A DNA stretch of 64,000 nt, taken from the NCBI RefSeq assembly GCF_932526225.1, contig NC_064044.1, positions 13,096,953-13,160,952 on the forward strand, written 5' to 3'. Source of the DNA: Nematostella vectensis (Eukaryota; Cnidaria; Anthozoa; Actiniaria; Edwardsiidae). The notes beneath the pieces are model-generated. The model had not been told where the DNA came from and searched no databases. It saw nothing but the letters and a program-made list of their open reading frames with translations. The number at the start of each line of letters is the position of its first letter. Position 1 is the first letter of the stretch. Made by a program: the position numbers and the translations under genes. Shown in pieces: positions 21,955-33,825 of the stretch.

Positions 21955-22287
21955 ATGGGAGAATAACTGGGTTGGAACTTGACGTGGGGTGCGGCTTCTA
22001 CACAGAGGGGAACCTAAAAAAATTGTCAGAGGGGTTGAGGTTCATTTCGATTGTATCGGTTTTTGAAGAGCTATGGTGTGTCTTTAATCTAACACTTAAT
22101 GTATTGGTTTGAAAGGATTTCAGAGATAGGTGGGGTGTGAATTGATGCGGGGTCCGTTTTCTAAAGAGACAGATCTAAAAGGGTCGTCAGAGGGCTAGAG
22201 GCTTACTGAAAGTCTTTTGGTTTTGAAGACAAGTGCGTTCTGGGACGTGGGCAGCTTAAAATTAGATTCATCTTGGTTTGACTAAAT
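21955..22287 (+). repeat. Diverged direct repeats, split by the foldback element
   Basis: Three related copies are seen: GTGCGGCTTCTACACAGAGG...TTGTCAGAGG near 21990, GCGGGGTCCGTTTTCTAAAG...GTCAGAGGG near 22140, and GCCGGGTCCGGTTTCTACAT...GTCAGAGGG near 23803. The third copy lies on the far side of the 22288-23785 transposon, which therefore inserted between repeat copies. Confidence 0.5.
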
Positions 22288-23785
22288 GTGACCGTCCACG
22301 GGAAAACGTACACTAAGGTTTTCAAACGCGTGGGCACGGGCGTTGACACGCCGTTTAAACGGATTTTTTTCTGTTGACACGGATTTTTTTTTCCGTGGCC
22401 ACGGTATTTTTTTCCGTTGACACGGAATTTTTTTCCGTGGCCACGGAAGGAAAATCCGTGGGCACGCGGTAAAAAAGCCGTTTAAAAAAAACTTTAAAAG
22501 CCGTTGACACGGCCGTCTAGATTCCGTGTCTACAAATCAAACACACGGGTCGCGAGTCGTGAATGTTGAACCATTCGATTAAATCTTCCGATTTAAATGG
22601 AAATCATTTTCACAACTTAGAGTATGCAAACAAGAAAGGGGACCGGTAATGCTGTCTTTTATTTCCTGTAAGAGGATGCTATCGACGGCTAAGCTAAGGC
22701 AGTTTTTACTAGCTAATACTCATGCATCAAAAAGAATTCCATATAAGGTTGAGTTTGTCACTAAGATTTTCGCGTTTGGTAGAACATTTTCATAGAGTTT
22801 AGTCGTATGCAAACAAGCCCAGGTGTCACAGTCTGATACCTGATACAAAAAAGAAACCCAGAAGTCGGTATCAAACATTCAATGATCATGGCCGCTCTAA
22901 TGAATCGCGCAGAAATAAATCAGAAATGCTTATTCCTAATAATTCAGCGATGTATTTGATGCGCGCTATGTGTGGATAGTACGATAATGCGTAAATAAGG
23001 GCGAAAGTTGTTGTGTCATTAACTTAGTGGCAGTCTCGGCTTGTTGTTATGTAAACAATAAACACCGAAATCGGTAATCAAACATTCACTGATCGTGGCC
23101 GCTCTAGTGAAATCGAGAAATCGTACAGAATCGGCTATACTTAGATATCGAGAAACTAAGCTTTATTATCAAGTATGCTCACTTATTCTCTGGCAATCGA
23201 TGTGTTTATCTATGGAAGGAGGAGAGGAACGGTGGTAAACAGCGATAAAGAGTTGGCTGTAGTTTTTAAACTGATATTTACTCACTTCCTGCGATTTAAG
23301 GGACTTGCATGGTCAAACATAACGCGGAGGCTTTAACGTCCAGGGATCCCGAGAACGTGATCATTAAACAGTTTCGGAATTTAATGATTAAAGACTTAGA
23401 GATTCAAGAATTTTTAGAGCTAAATAATAAATAAAGATCTTCATTGACCTTCATTAAAAATCTTTATCCGACGCGACGATGTATACTCGATTGTCTGCAA
23501 TCCTCCATACGACTTTGAAAGCCGTGTACTTGAGTGTTGTATACCGTTTAAAAAAATACTGAAAGCCGTGGGCTAAGATTGCGCAACCCGTGTCCACGTA
23601 AAGAAAATCCGTTGACACGGAAAAAAAATTCCGTGGACACGGAAAAAGATTTCGTGGACACGGAAAAAGATTCCGTGGCCACGGAAAAAAATCCCGTGGA
23701 CACGGAAAGAAATTCCGTTTAATACCCGTTTGTTTTTGGCGTTTACACGAAAAACCTAAGTGTGCGTTTCCCCATGGACGGTCAC
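22288..23785. mobile_element. Foldback DNA transposon (1.5 kb, non-autonomous) with AAAT target duplication
   Basis: The left end GTGACCGTCCACGGGAAAAC and the reverse complement of the right end (GTGACCGTCCATGGGGAAAC) match over about 34 bp, continuing into ACACTAAGGTTTT / ACACTTAGGTTTT. AAAT flanks both sides (22284-22287 and 23786-23789). Next to each end are dozens of short palindromes of the form CCGTGGACACGG or CCGTTGACACGG spaced by runs of A or T (22320-22530 and 23590-23740). The interior has no transposase. Confidence 0.8.
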
Positions 23786-23789
23786 AAAT

Positions 23790-25379
23790 GTCAGAGAATT
23801 GATGCCGGGTCCGGTTTCTACATGGGGAGAAACCTGGAAGGGTTGTCAGAGGGTTCTGTTGAGATTCTTTCTGTCTTTGCGGACGAATAAGTTGTGTTTT
23901 AACTTTTGAATCATGTCATAAAAAATGCTCAATATCTTCAGTGTTTGGAATCTGTTTCTAGAATTGTAATGGTGATTATAATTCTCTTTTAACTTCACAT
24001 GTTATAAGTTAGGCTAGCAGAGGACTAAGTGGTCCAAGAATTTGCCGTCGAGAGTGTGACAGTGTGACGCACGCTAACGTGGTCAGCATCACAACGTTTC
24101 AAGAAAGTTAGCCAATCAGCATGCGAGAATCACACTTTGATTGACATGAACTTCAGAACTAGGAGGATTCTGCACTGAGGCATTTATTTTCCTTGCTGGT
24201 GGAGTCCATGTAAATCATAGCACGTTTCTCGCATCCCTATTGGTTTCACAAAACTGCCAAGGTGGTCACGGTAGCGCGCGTCGTATCAGATAGTACGTTT
24301 CTTACATCCTTATTGACTGACTTCACAAAACTGCCCTCTGTGATAGTGGTACATAGTGGATAGTGGAAGGGGGAATGTGTATTGCAGACTGTGTGGTGTA
24401 AGGTAAACACGGCTATCTTTCGTGGCAGGTATTAGAATTTACGGTTCTCTTGTGATTGGGGCTATTTTCGCATCTGAGATGTTAAGGAGAAAAAATGTAC
24501 TATGACTTGTAATGTGTTGAGTGGTGACAAAAAACACAGTGGCAAGATCTAGTATTCTTTTTTTTTTCTATTCCAGCCTCTTTTCTCAGGTAAGGAAAAT
24601 TATTCCAGGTACTTTAAGCCTCCAGTTTCAGAAATGGAAAGCTAGGGAGATTTTACAACACACTTCAAGCCACTTATCAAGGTGCAAAGTAAGTAAAATT
24701 CCTCAGACCAGTTGAGGTAAAATGTTTCAAGTTTATTATCAGAAAAAACATGGTAAGTTAACATCATATCAGCTCAGATCTTTGCCAATTTGTCAACATG
24801 CATGGTAAGTTTAATTTTTCATGCCAATTTTGGTAATGTGTAGGTGAGTCGTGGAAGTCCCAATGACAGTCAAAGTTAGTTGTGTCGATACATTTGTTAC
24901 ACATTAGCTAGTGATTTAGATCCGAGAACGACAACGAACACAAAGACGAAATTCTGGTGATTTTTAGAACCTGTTAGTGGACATTTTACTACACACTTTC
25001 GAGAGAAAAACTATTGTCTACAAACTCGATGTCTATAGCATTTTAGCAGTTTGCATTTTCGTGAGGACAATAGCAAAAACATATACAAGTCCTTGTGTGG
25101 CTAAACTTAGTCTTCGTTCCCGGTTCTAAAGTTCTCTGAAACGAGAGTTCACCAAAGTTTTCACTCGTTGATTATCTCTGTTTTGTAAGAAATGCAGTTA
25201 ATCCTGATAACGGAAACATTGGTTTTGAGGATTCCAAAATGTAATAAAGACTCTTTTAAAATTGATGGTTGCGTTACTACTGTGTTTTCATCCTCTGACT
25301 CCCTTTGTTCTGAGAGTTCTCGCGTGATATCTGTTGCCCCATCCCTCTCCTTACTCACACTGAACCACAGAAAGAGATC
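23790..25379. other. Intergenic DNA without recognised genes
   Basis: It includes a pair of related segments at about 24210-24260 and 24285-24335 (CACGTTTCTCGCATCCCTAT and TACGTTTCTTACATCCTTAT, each followed by TTCACAAAACTGCC). No exon, RNA gene or clear promoter is supported. Confidence 0.4.
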
Positions 25380-28300
25380 GGCGCGATATCGAACATTATC
25401 ACTGATATTGAGATTAGGATATTATCATTTGTTTTCCTCTAATTATATGCTATTAGATAGTGGTTAGACCCCTTTCCTTTCCTCATCCCTCGATATTGTG
25501 ATATTATCGGAGATTATCTTATTATAATCTACTGTACTAGATGTCTATTTAGATACCCTTCTTCCCTCTGCTCTACCCCTCGATATTGTGATATCATCGG
25601 AGATTATCTTATTAGAATCTACTAGATGTCTATTTAGATCCTCTCCTTCCATCTGCTCTACCCCTCGATATTGTGATATTATCGGAGATTATCTTATTAT
25701 CATCTACTAGATGTCTATTTAGATCCTCTCCTTCTATCTGCTCTACCCCTCGATATTGTGATATTATCCGAGATTATCTTATTAGAATCTACTAGATGTC
25801 TATTTACATCCTCTCCTTTCATCTGCTCTACCCCTCGATATTGTGATATGATCGGAGATTATCTTATTAGAATCTACTAGATGTCTATTTAGATTCTCTC
25901 CTTCCATCTGCTCTACCCCTCGATATTGTGATATTATCAGATATTATCTTATTAGAATCTACTAGATGTCTATTTAGATCCTCTCCTTTCATCTGCTCTA
26001 CCCCTCGATATTGTGATATTATCAGAGATTATTTTATTAGAATCTACTAGATGTCTATTTAGATCCTCTCCTTTCATCTGCTCTACCCCTCGATATTGTG
26101 ATATTATCTAAGATTATCTTATTAGAATCTACTAGATGTCTATTTAGATCCTCTCCTTTCATCTGCTTTACCCCTCGATATTGTGATATTATCTGATATT
26201 ATCTTATTAGAATCTACTAAATGTCTATTTAGATCCTCTCCTTTCATCTGCTCTACCCCTCGATATTGTGATATTATCAGAGATTATCTTATTAGAATCT
26301 ACTAGATGTCTATTTAGATCCTCTCCTTTCATCTGCTCTACTCCTCGATATTGTGATATTATCTGAGATTATCTTTATTAGAATCTACTAGATGTCTATT
26401 TAGATCCTCTCCTTTCATCTGCTCTACCCCTCGATATTGTGATATTATCAGAGATTATCTTATTAGAATCTACTAGATGTCTATTTAGATCCTCTCCTTC
26501 CATCTGCTTTACCCCTTGATATTGTGATATTATCGGAGATTATCTTATTAGAATCTACTAGATGTCTATTTAGATCCTCTCCTTCCATCTGCTCTACCCC
26601 TCGATATTGTGATATTATCTGAGATTATCTTATTAGAATCTACTAGATGTCTATTTAGATCCTCTCCTTTCACCTGCTTTACCCCTCGATATTGTGATAT
26701 TATCTAAGATTATCTTATTAGAATCTACTAGATGTCTATTTAGATTCTCTCCTTTCATCTGCTTTACCCCTCGATATTGTGATATTATCTGATATTATCT
26801 TATTAGAATCTACTAGATGTCTATTTAGATCCTCTCCTTTCATCTGCTCTACTCCTCGATATTGTGATATTATCTGAGATTATCTTATTAGCATCTACTA
26901 GATGTCTATTTAGATCCTCTCCTTTCATCTGCTCTACTCCTCGATATTGTGATATTATCTGAGATTATCTTTATTAGAATCTACTAGATGTCTATTTAGA
27001 TCCTCTCCTTTCATCTGCTCTACCCCTCGATATTGTGATATTATCAGAGATTATCTTATTAGAATCTACTAGATGTCTATTTAGATCCTCTCCTTCCATC
27101 TGCTTTACCCCTTGATATTGTGATATTATCGGAGATTATCTTATTAGAATCTACTAGATGTCTATTTAGATCCTCTCCTTCCATCTGCTCTACCCCTCGA
27201 TATTGTGATATTATCTAAGATTATCTTATTAGAATCTACTAGATGTCTATTTAGATCCTCTCCTTCCATCTGCTCTACCCCTCGATATTGTGATATTATC
27301 AGAGATTATCTTATTAGAATCTACTAAATGTCTATTTAGATCCTCTCCTTTCATCTGCTCTACCCCTCGATATTGTGATATTATCAGAGATTATCTTATT
27401 AGAATCTACTAGATGTCTATTTAGATCCTCTCCTTTCATCTGCTCTACTCCTCGATATTGTGATATTATCTGAGATTATCTTTATTAGAATCTACTAGAT
27501 GTCTATTTAGATCCTCTCCTTTCATCTGCTCTACCCCTCGATATTGTGATATTATCAGAGATTATCTTATTAGAATCTACTAGATGTCTATTTAGATCCT
27601 CTCCTTCCATCTGCTTTACCCCTTGATATTGTGATATTATCGGAGATTATCTTATTAGAATCTACTAGATGTCTATTTAGATCCTCTCCTTCCATCTGCT
27701 CTACCCCTCGATATTGTGATATTATCTGAGATTATCTTATTAGAATCTACTAGATGTCTATTTAGATCCTCTCCTTTCATCTGCTTTACCCCTCGATATT
27801 GTGATATTATCTAAGATTATCTTATTAGAATCTACTAGATGTCTATTTAGATTCTCTCCTTTCATCTGCTTTACCCCTCGATATTGTGATATTATCTGAT
27901 ATTATCTTATTGGAATCTACTAGATGTCTATTTAGATCCTCTCCTTTCATCTGCTCTACTCCTCGATATTGTGATATTATCTGAGATTATCTTATTAGAA
28001 TCTACTAGATGTCTATTTAGATCCTCTCCTTTCATCTGCTCTACTCCTCGATATTGTGATATTATCTGAGATTATCTTTATTAGAATCTACTAGATGTCT
28101 ATTTAGATCCTCTCCTTTCATCTGCTCTACCCCTCGATATTGTGATATTATCAGAGATTATCTTATTAGAATCTACTAGATGTCTATTTAGATCCTCTCC
28201 TTCCATCTGCTTTACCCCTTGATATTGTGATATTATCTGAGATTATCTTATTAGAATCTACTAGATGTCTATTTAGATCCTCTTCTTTCTTCTGCTGGAC

Positions 28301-28777
28301 CCCTCGATATTGTGATATTATCTGAGATTATCTTATTAGAATCTACTAGATGTCTATTTAGATCCTCTCCTTCCATCTGCTCTACCCCTCGATATTGTGA
28401 TATTATCTGAGATTATCTTATTAGAATCTACTAGATGTCTATTTAGATCCTCTCCTTCCATCTGCTCTACCCCTCGATATTGTGATATTATCTGAGATTA
28501 TCTTATTAGAATCTACTAGATGTCTATTTAGATTCTCTTCTTTCTTCTGTGGTCTACTCCTCGATATTGTGATATTATCTGAGATTATCTTATTAGAATC
28601 TACTAGATATCTATAGAGACTCCTTCGTCCTCTCTGCTGGATGTCAGCTTTGTTATAATATCGACTAAATATCTGATACTAGAACCCTGTGAAAAAATAT
28701 CTGATTTATATCCGATTTTAGATGAGTGATAAATATCGTATAAATATCAAAGTGCCAGGAAAGTTCGATATCGCGCC
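25380..28777. mobile_element. Satellite bounded by 15-bp perfect inverted repeats (candidate transposon)
   Basis: GGCGCGATATCGAAC at 25380-25394 is exactly reversed as GTTCGATATCGCGCC at 28763-28777. The pair encloses the whole 85-bp satellite plus about 100-150 bp of flank on each side that also contains GATATT/AATATC words. This recalls non-autonomous DNA elements or Helitron-like elements whose interior is a tandem array. Target duplications are not obvious. Confidence 0.5.
25480..28625 (+). repeat. 85-bp satellite, about 37 copies, with higher-order units
   Basis: The unit CCCCTCGATATTGTGATATT, then ATC.GAGATTATCTTATTAG, AATCTACTAGATGTCTATTT and AGATCCTCTCCTTTCATCTG repeats at an 85-base step (25581, 25666, 25751, 25836 and so on). 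Copies with an extra T (ATCTTTATTAG) occur at unit starts 26346, 26942, 27453 and 28049, spaced 596, 511 and 596 bases. Copies with CCCCTTGATATTG show the same spacing. Blocks of six or seven units have therefore been amplified together. No coding frame spans it. Confidence 0.95.
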
Positions 28778-29736
28778 TTTATGCACAGAAATGTCTTTAG
28801 CCTTGTCCTTGCCGTTGTGATCGTATCATCGTGTTTCCTGTGGTATGTAAGATACATGCGCTACAATCACAAGAACCCCCCCCCCCCCTCCTTTCCCAGA
28901 ACGCGAAAAAGTGCCGTTATTTAATGAACCTCTTATATGTACTAATATGTTACCAGTGACTGCAGACCCACTCCATTTCCGTGCATTCAATAACACACAG
29001 TCCTCTCATTGAAGGCTTCTGGAACCCATGACATTTCTGCCGCTATCACTGATAACAAAGCATGTTACTTCGATAGCCATGTAGAAATTCGGTATGACAT
29101 AACAGGGTGCTCCGGCTAGGGGCTAACCGAGGGATTATTTTGCACATCATTTTTGCTGAAAATTACAATGTTTTCTAGTTGTTTTCAGCCTTCCATCCGA
29201 TTTCACCCACACCTCCCCCCCCCCTCATTCTAGAAGCTCGTGTAGTATGAATCGAGACTTCTTTGCTAATAAAATATTGAACAAAAATGTTAGACCTCTA
29301 ATGTCAGAGCTGTAGCGGGCCTCGAAATGATGGGAGGGGGGCACGGTACAGAAACATTCAGATTTTTTTTTTGAGGGGTGGGGACACTTGTCCCCAGTGC
29401 CTCACACCCTGCTGCGGCCCTGGATGTCACCGCATAGACAGTGCTGAAAAACGCAAGACTAGTTCCAGCACCGCGCGGTTAAACAAGCCTTTTTGTTTTG
29501 AAATGGCTGGGTTTTACCGGCGAACTGTCACATTTTGGCGAATGCTAAGAAAATTAGATCAAACCTAAGGCTAAAATTTTCTTTATGACTCCCTCATTAT
29601 CAAACAAATCTGTCATCTTTTGTACAGTATGGTTTAAATGCTGTACAGTAAGTCAAAACAGCGACCGAAGTCAGCCTTTCGTACCTTTACTCGAACGATT
29701 CAATACTGAGATTTTGTTTGTTTTCGCCAGAACACG
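28778..29736. other. Intergenic DNA with C-rich element remnant
   Basis: No gene is recognised. Poly-C tracts lie at 28877-28890 and 29215-29225. Reversed relative to the element at 171-448, a copy of the C-rich family occupies about 29310-29424; on the minus strand it reads CAGGGCCGCAGC, then TTTCTGTACCGTGCCCCCC, then TTTCGAGGCCCG. Confidence 0.5.
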
Positions 29737-30111
29737 CGCATGCGCATACGTTATTCAGCACTGTCCACCGCATACAATATACACAAGATTATTGCTCGAG
29801 CGAGCGAGAGCAGCACTTCTTTCGGTCATCGTGTCGATTTGAGTTTGCTGTGGAACAAGCCGCCGCCATCTTGGAAACGAAATCTCTCGTCCCCTCCCCC
29901 GATGCGCAATTAGTAGTCTATGCGCTGACTTTCCAGCTTCGATTTGGACGGACTCTGTCTGTCAGTGGAAACCAAGATTTGGGCTACGTTTGGCAGTCGG
30001 CGATACAAAGCGGCCATGATTTCACGCACTTGCCCTGTGTTTACAATAATGTTGAAAGCTCCTTCTTCGATTTATACCGCGAATATGATGGCGATATCAA
30101 GTAATTATTTG
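29737..30111 (+). promoter_or_regulatory. Candidate promoter and first exon (NRF1 and YY1 motifs, strong donor)
   Basis: GCGCATGCGCA (29737-29747) is a near-ideal NRF1 palindrome. CCGCCATCTTGG (29864-29875) is a textbook YY1 site. Both mark CpG-type animal promoters. About 230 bases on, TTTG|GTAAGTATG at 30112 is an excellent splice donor, preceded by ATGATGGCGATATC. This would suit a first exon whose transcript runs into the TRIM array. The U1 RING exon at 34449 has its own acceptor just before its ATG, so it needs an upstream 5' exon. Whether this is that exon is an inference. Confidence 0.4.
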
Positions 30112-30484
30112 GTAAGTATGACGACTTATGATCCGATGATAAAGCTATTTGTTTTTGTTCTATTTCTCTTATAAAACAAACAGAGGAACCATGAAACAAA
30201 GGGTTAAGTGATCAGCCAAGACAGTATGCAAAGAAAAGGGGTCTTGCATAAATCTGGCTTAAGAAAAATGTGCGAATGCATATGTGGGGGAGCCCACACA
30301 AATCTAAAAGAAAATAGATTGAACCCCTGGCAACTGAATGACCAACCAATCTATGAGCTCGAGCACTCACACTTCTCCACGAGAATTTCTAGTATTAAAT
30401 TATGATTCGAAACTTAACATTCACACAAAACGGCGCTCCTGTACAAAGAACGTCACACAGCAAAGACCTAATTTCGTTTAAAAA
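30112..30484. other. Unique DNA before the tandem array
   Basis: This stretch has no counterpart at the start of the other units. No exon is supported. Sequence homology to the repeated unit begins at about 30485 (GGGTGGCACGACCACTCGCC). Confidence 0.4.
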
Positions 30485-30576
30485 ATGGGTGGCACGACCA
30501 CTCGCCTTAACCAGATATAGATAATTTTTAGAGCATTTTAGATAATTTTACCTACAGAGATCACCACCGTGGACTT

Positions 30577-30652
30577 CACGCAGTCGTCGCTGTGTCGACG
30601 TTTCATTTCGTGGAGAAATGTGAAACGACCTACACAACGGCGATTGCTTGGA
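30577..30652. repeat. Hairpin repeat at U1 start
   Basis: CGCAGTCGTCGCTGTGTCGA...GTTTCATTTCG faces GTGAAACGACCTACACAACG...GCGATTGC, forming an imperfect stem. Copies are at 51230-51302 and 61165-61260, and a lone arm is near 1165-1205. Confidence 0.45.
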
Positions 30653-31275
30653 GTCTAAGGCCATTCACAAACGTCGTATTTATTGTAAATTCATGCAAAT
30701 AAAGATGGAACAATGTTCCTGGTTTATTTCTATTAATTTGCACTGAAAACGGCTCATGGATAATACGTTTACACTAAGCGCCCCCTTAGCCTAAGATCGC
30801 CGAAGACATTGAACTTAGGTTAAGTTCAAGCGTCGTATTTTTCATGAGCCGTATCCAATGCAAATGAAGTTATGAAACAATCGACTTGATTCATTTGCAC
30901 TCATTTACATAGCATACGGCTCATGGACAAACCGACTTTTGAACCTGGCCTAAATAGTGGCCTTTGTTCTGCATAGCAAAATGTTCAGTTTTATCCGTAT
31001 ATGAACAGCATGTATGGTAACTCCGCGCCTGACATAGGGACGTTACCAGAGTCCGTGGCAGACATGGAGGACCACACCCACCAATTCAATATTCAAGGGA
31101 GCGGAGGGTGGGGCCAAAAGTACACATGACCTATACGGACGCTCATAACAAGTAACTAAGCGCCTTACGAATTAATGTCTGTTGACACAATGACCAGTGT
31201 ACACTCGACTTCCCCGCACAGGGAGCTACCTCTACCGTTTGAATAAATGTAAGTTTTTAGTTATATGTTGTGGCC

Positions 31276-31408
31276 ATCCTCGGAGACCCAGGGCGTCGCG
31301 GAGATCGGGCACACAGGGAGCGCGCGAGAATCACTCGTCTTTCTTTCTCGCCCTTTTTGCGCGCGCCCCGTGTGCCCAATCTCCGCGACGCCCTGGGTCT
31401 CCGAGGAT
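31276..31408. mobile_element. GC-rich palindromic MITE, U1 copy
   Basis: ATCCTCGGAGACCCAGGGCG through CGGAGATCGGGCACACAGGG pairs with the reversed right arm, leaving a loop of about 45 bases. The 133-bp element would form a long cruciform. Open frames across it are artefacts of its lack of stops. Confidence 0.75.
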
Positions 31409-32165
31409 GTGCTGTGGCTGCCTCCGAAACTTCATTACCCCGTCATGGTATCCCTGTTTCCTTTACAAGTAACGCCTGTTGGGTTTTGCATTCAAAATAT
31501 ATCTATTTTTGGTAACAGTTTCTCCGAAACCGCTAGAACGACAACAAGATACTGTCTTCAAGGATAATTGCTCTCAAGTTTTGATTTGCAGGTATTTCTT
31601 AACTTTCTTACTCCCCCTATTTGCCATTTTTATAAGCGTATGTTAGAACAGTTGGAATGCATCTAAATGTTTATCTAGATTACTCGCAACTTAAGGTCTC
31701 GTGTGAGAATGCGAAGGAATAGTCCAAATTCCTTTCCGCTGTAAGAAAGTCTAGAGTAAATCTTTGGTCAGTATAAGTTCTTTATATATCTAGCACATGA
31801 CTAAAGTCGTCCTCGGTCGAAATATCTATCGTATTATCTATCGACAGTTAAGGACCTTCTGGAAATAGGCGTCATTAACGAAATAAATAATTTTCAGTCG
31901 CTTTGATTGAAGTCTGCTTTAGTAGCCTAGTGACACTATAAAGAGCGGATGGTAAGCAGACTTAAGTGATTAAGGATTTCATCCCATTTTGTCCTTCATT
32001 TTCGCTAGTAAGTAAGTGATATTAGTTAGAAATTCAAAGTTGAAGCACGTACTGATTATTCTATTAAATCTTCTTCAAAGATTTACAAGAATTCATCACT
32101 AAGCTTATTTAAAAGAAGTATAAGTCATGTATAAAGAGTTATATCAATATGATTTTGTTTAAATC

Positions 32166-33825
32166 TGTGACAGAGTGGAATATATCGGTTCGGCGGATGG
32201 CTCTAAAGTTTACGGAGACAAACAAATTTACAGCTTCACGACGCGAGCGCTGGGACAGAACTAAATTTATTCCAAAACATGCAAAATCACACACGTGTAG
32301 ACACTTTACAAATAAGGTCATGACATCTATATAAGGAAATTAAACAAAGGCTACCCAAAATAAGAAAAATAAAAACACGCACACTCATTACAACATACAC
32401 ACGCACAAGATAAGACACACTGTCACATCCGCCCTCGCGGAACTTTGCTACGCCCTCGAGCAAATTAAAATAATCTATGTCATGTCCAGGCAACCAGTTC
32501 CTTTCGTATACCACAGTCTTGAACTTCTTGGTATAAACAGAGTCTTGAACAATACAGTTAACAGTTCAGGTGCTATTCCCCGGGAAATTAACCGACGCAG
32601 GAGAACAGGATCTCGTGAGAGTAAAGAACAAGTACTCGCATTAACATAGTGCTTCACCACACTTAAACGCCATAATGCTTTAGGACTTGTAATCGGCTAA
32701 GTAAGCCTTTCCAGTAGCTCCTTGCAACCATTCCTATTCGCACATCAACCGTCGTACTTTTCAGTCTCTTGTGTACATTAGGAATGTCTTGGAGGTGTGA
32801 ACCAGTCCAAAACTACCAAATTAACAAAGAGAGCCTTCATCCAGCCATCGGAACAATCCAGCTCTAGTGAACAATAGCAAACTAAAACCTCCGTCCAGAG
32901 TTAATCATACACAGTACTTTAACTACAACGCAAATGTTCCATTTCTCAATCCCTTGTCGGCCCGTAACAGCAGCATATTCAAGTGCGACGCTTCCCACCG
33001 TCAAACGGGACCGGGGAACATGCTGGCACACACCCGAGACGACACAAAAACCACGTCCTGTCTTTACGTTCGGTAAACGCATATTTTTTCGCTCTTCTCT
33101 CCGCGCGAACAGTCGTCTCCCACTGAATGATCATTAACACAGTTCTCGTAAATACACAAACAGTACAATAAATGTCCCTTTTTCTTGCTTGACGACCAAC
33201 TTTCGATCCTGTATAGAGCGGCAGATTACAGTGTACTCGTAGCACAAGCTCGCGGAACAAACCCAAAATGACTTTGGGCTTTGAAGCAACTTCACTCCTG
33301 CCTGCTTTTCCTTCCCTGGCCGTGATCTTCGAATAGGGTCGACACTCCATCAACTGTGTCTTTGTCGCCCTGTGGAGCTTTCCTGCTTTTCTGCAAACTG
33401 CTGAGACGCCCTTTCATTCACGCCCGACGCCATCTTGTCCACTCACTCACTCACGATCTTCTAACTTCCATTCAACCTCAAGCCCCATTACTCCTTTGAC
33501 CTGCATTTCCTCACACGTAAACAAAGCCATCCTGCCGACAACGCCAAATGTGACGGAGTGGAATAGGTCGGTTCGGCGGATGGCTCGCAAGTTTACGTAG
33601 ACAAACAAATTTACAGGTTCACCACGCGAGCGCTGGGACAGAACTAAATTTATTCCAAAACTTGCAGAAATCACACACGTGTAGACACTTTCCAAATAAG
33701 GTCATGACATCTATATAAGGAAATTAAACAAAGTCTACCTAAAATAAGAGAAATAAAAACACGAACACTTTTTAAAACATACACACGCACAAGAGATAAA
33801 GTCAAGTCCAGTTCACACTGTCACA
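32166..33825 (-). mobile_element. LTR retroelement (non-autonomous), U1 copy
   Basis: Two direct repeats of about 262 and 277 bp (32166-32427 and 33549-33825) both start TGTGAC and end TGTCACA, and AATC flanks the whole (32162-32165 and 33826-33829). Minus-strand orientation is suggested by a TGGCGTTGTCGGCAGGA primer-site-like stretch directly inside the right LTR and a purine run GCGAGGGCGGA just before the left one. The 1.1-kb interior has only short broken frames. On the minus strand, one begins MASGVNERASQQF and stops after about 27 codons. I see no reverse transcriptase. It is a relic or a small non-autonomous element that predates the tandem duplication. Confidence 0.8.

Noticed and set aside
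25480..28625. CRISPR-like regular repeats
   Set aside because: The 85-bp units abut without unique spacers, in an intron-bearing animal genome; it is a satellite.
29718..30104. Open frame of 128 codons beside the candidate promoter
   Set aside because: It overlaps other equally long frames, has no family resemblance, and lies over NRF1/YY1 motifs; a 5' untranslated exon is more likely.
31197..31567. Open frames across the GC-rich hairpin (also in U2-U4)
   Set aside because: They read through a palindromic MITE in all frames; no codon-level constraint or start context.
32867..33353. Open frames inside the LTR element
   Set aside because: Opposite-strand shadows of each other, broken differently among units, and no recognisable gag or pol motif.
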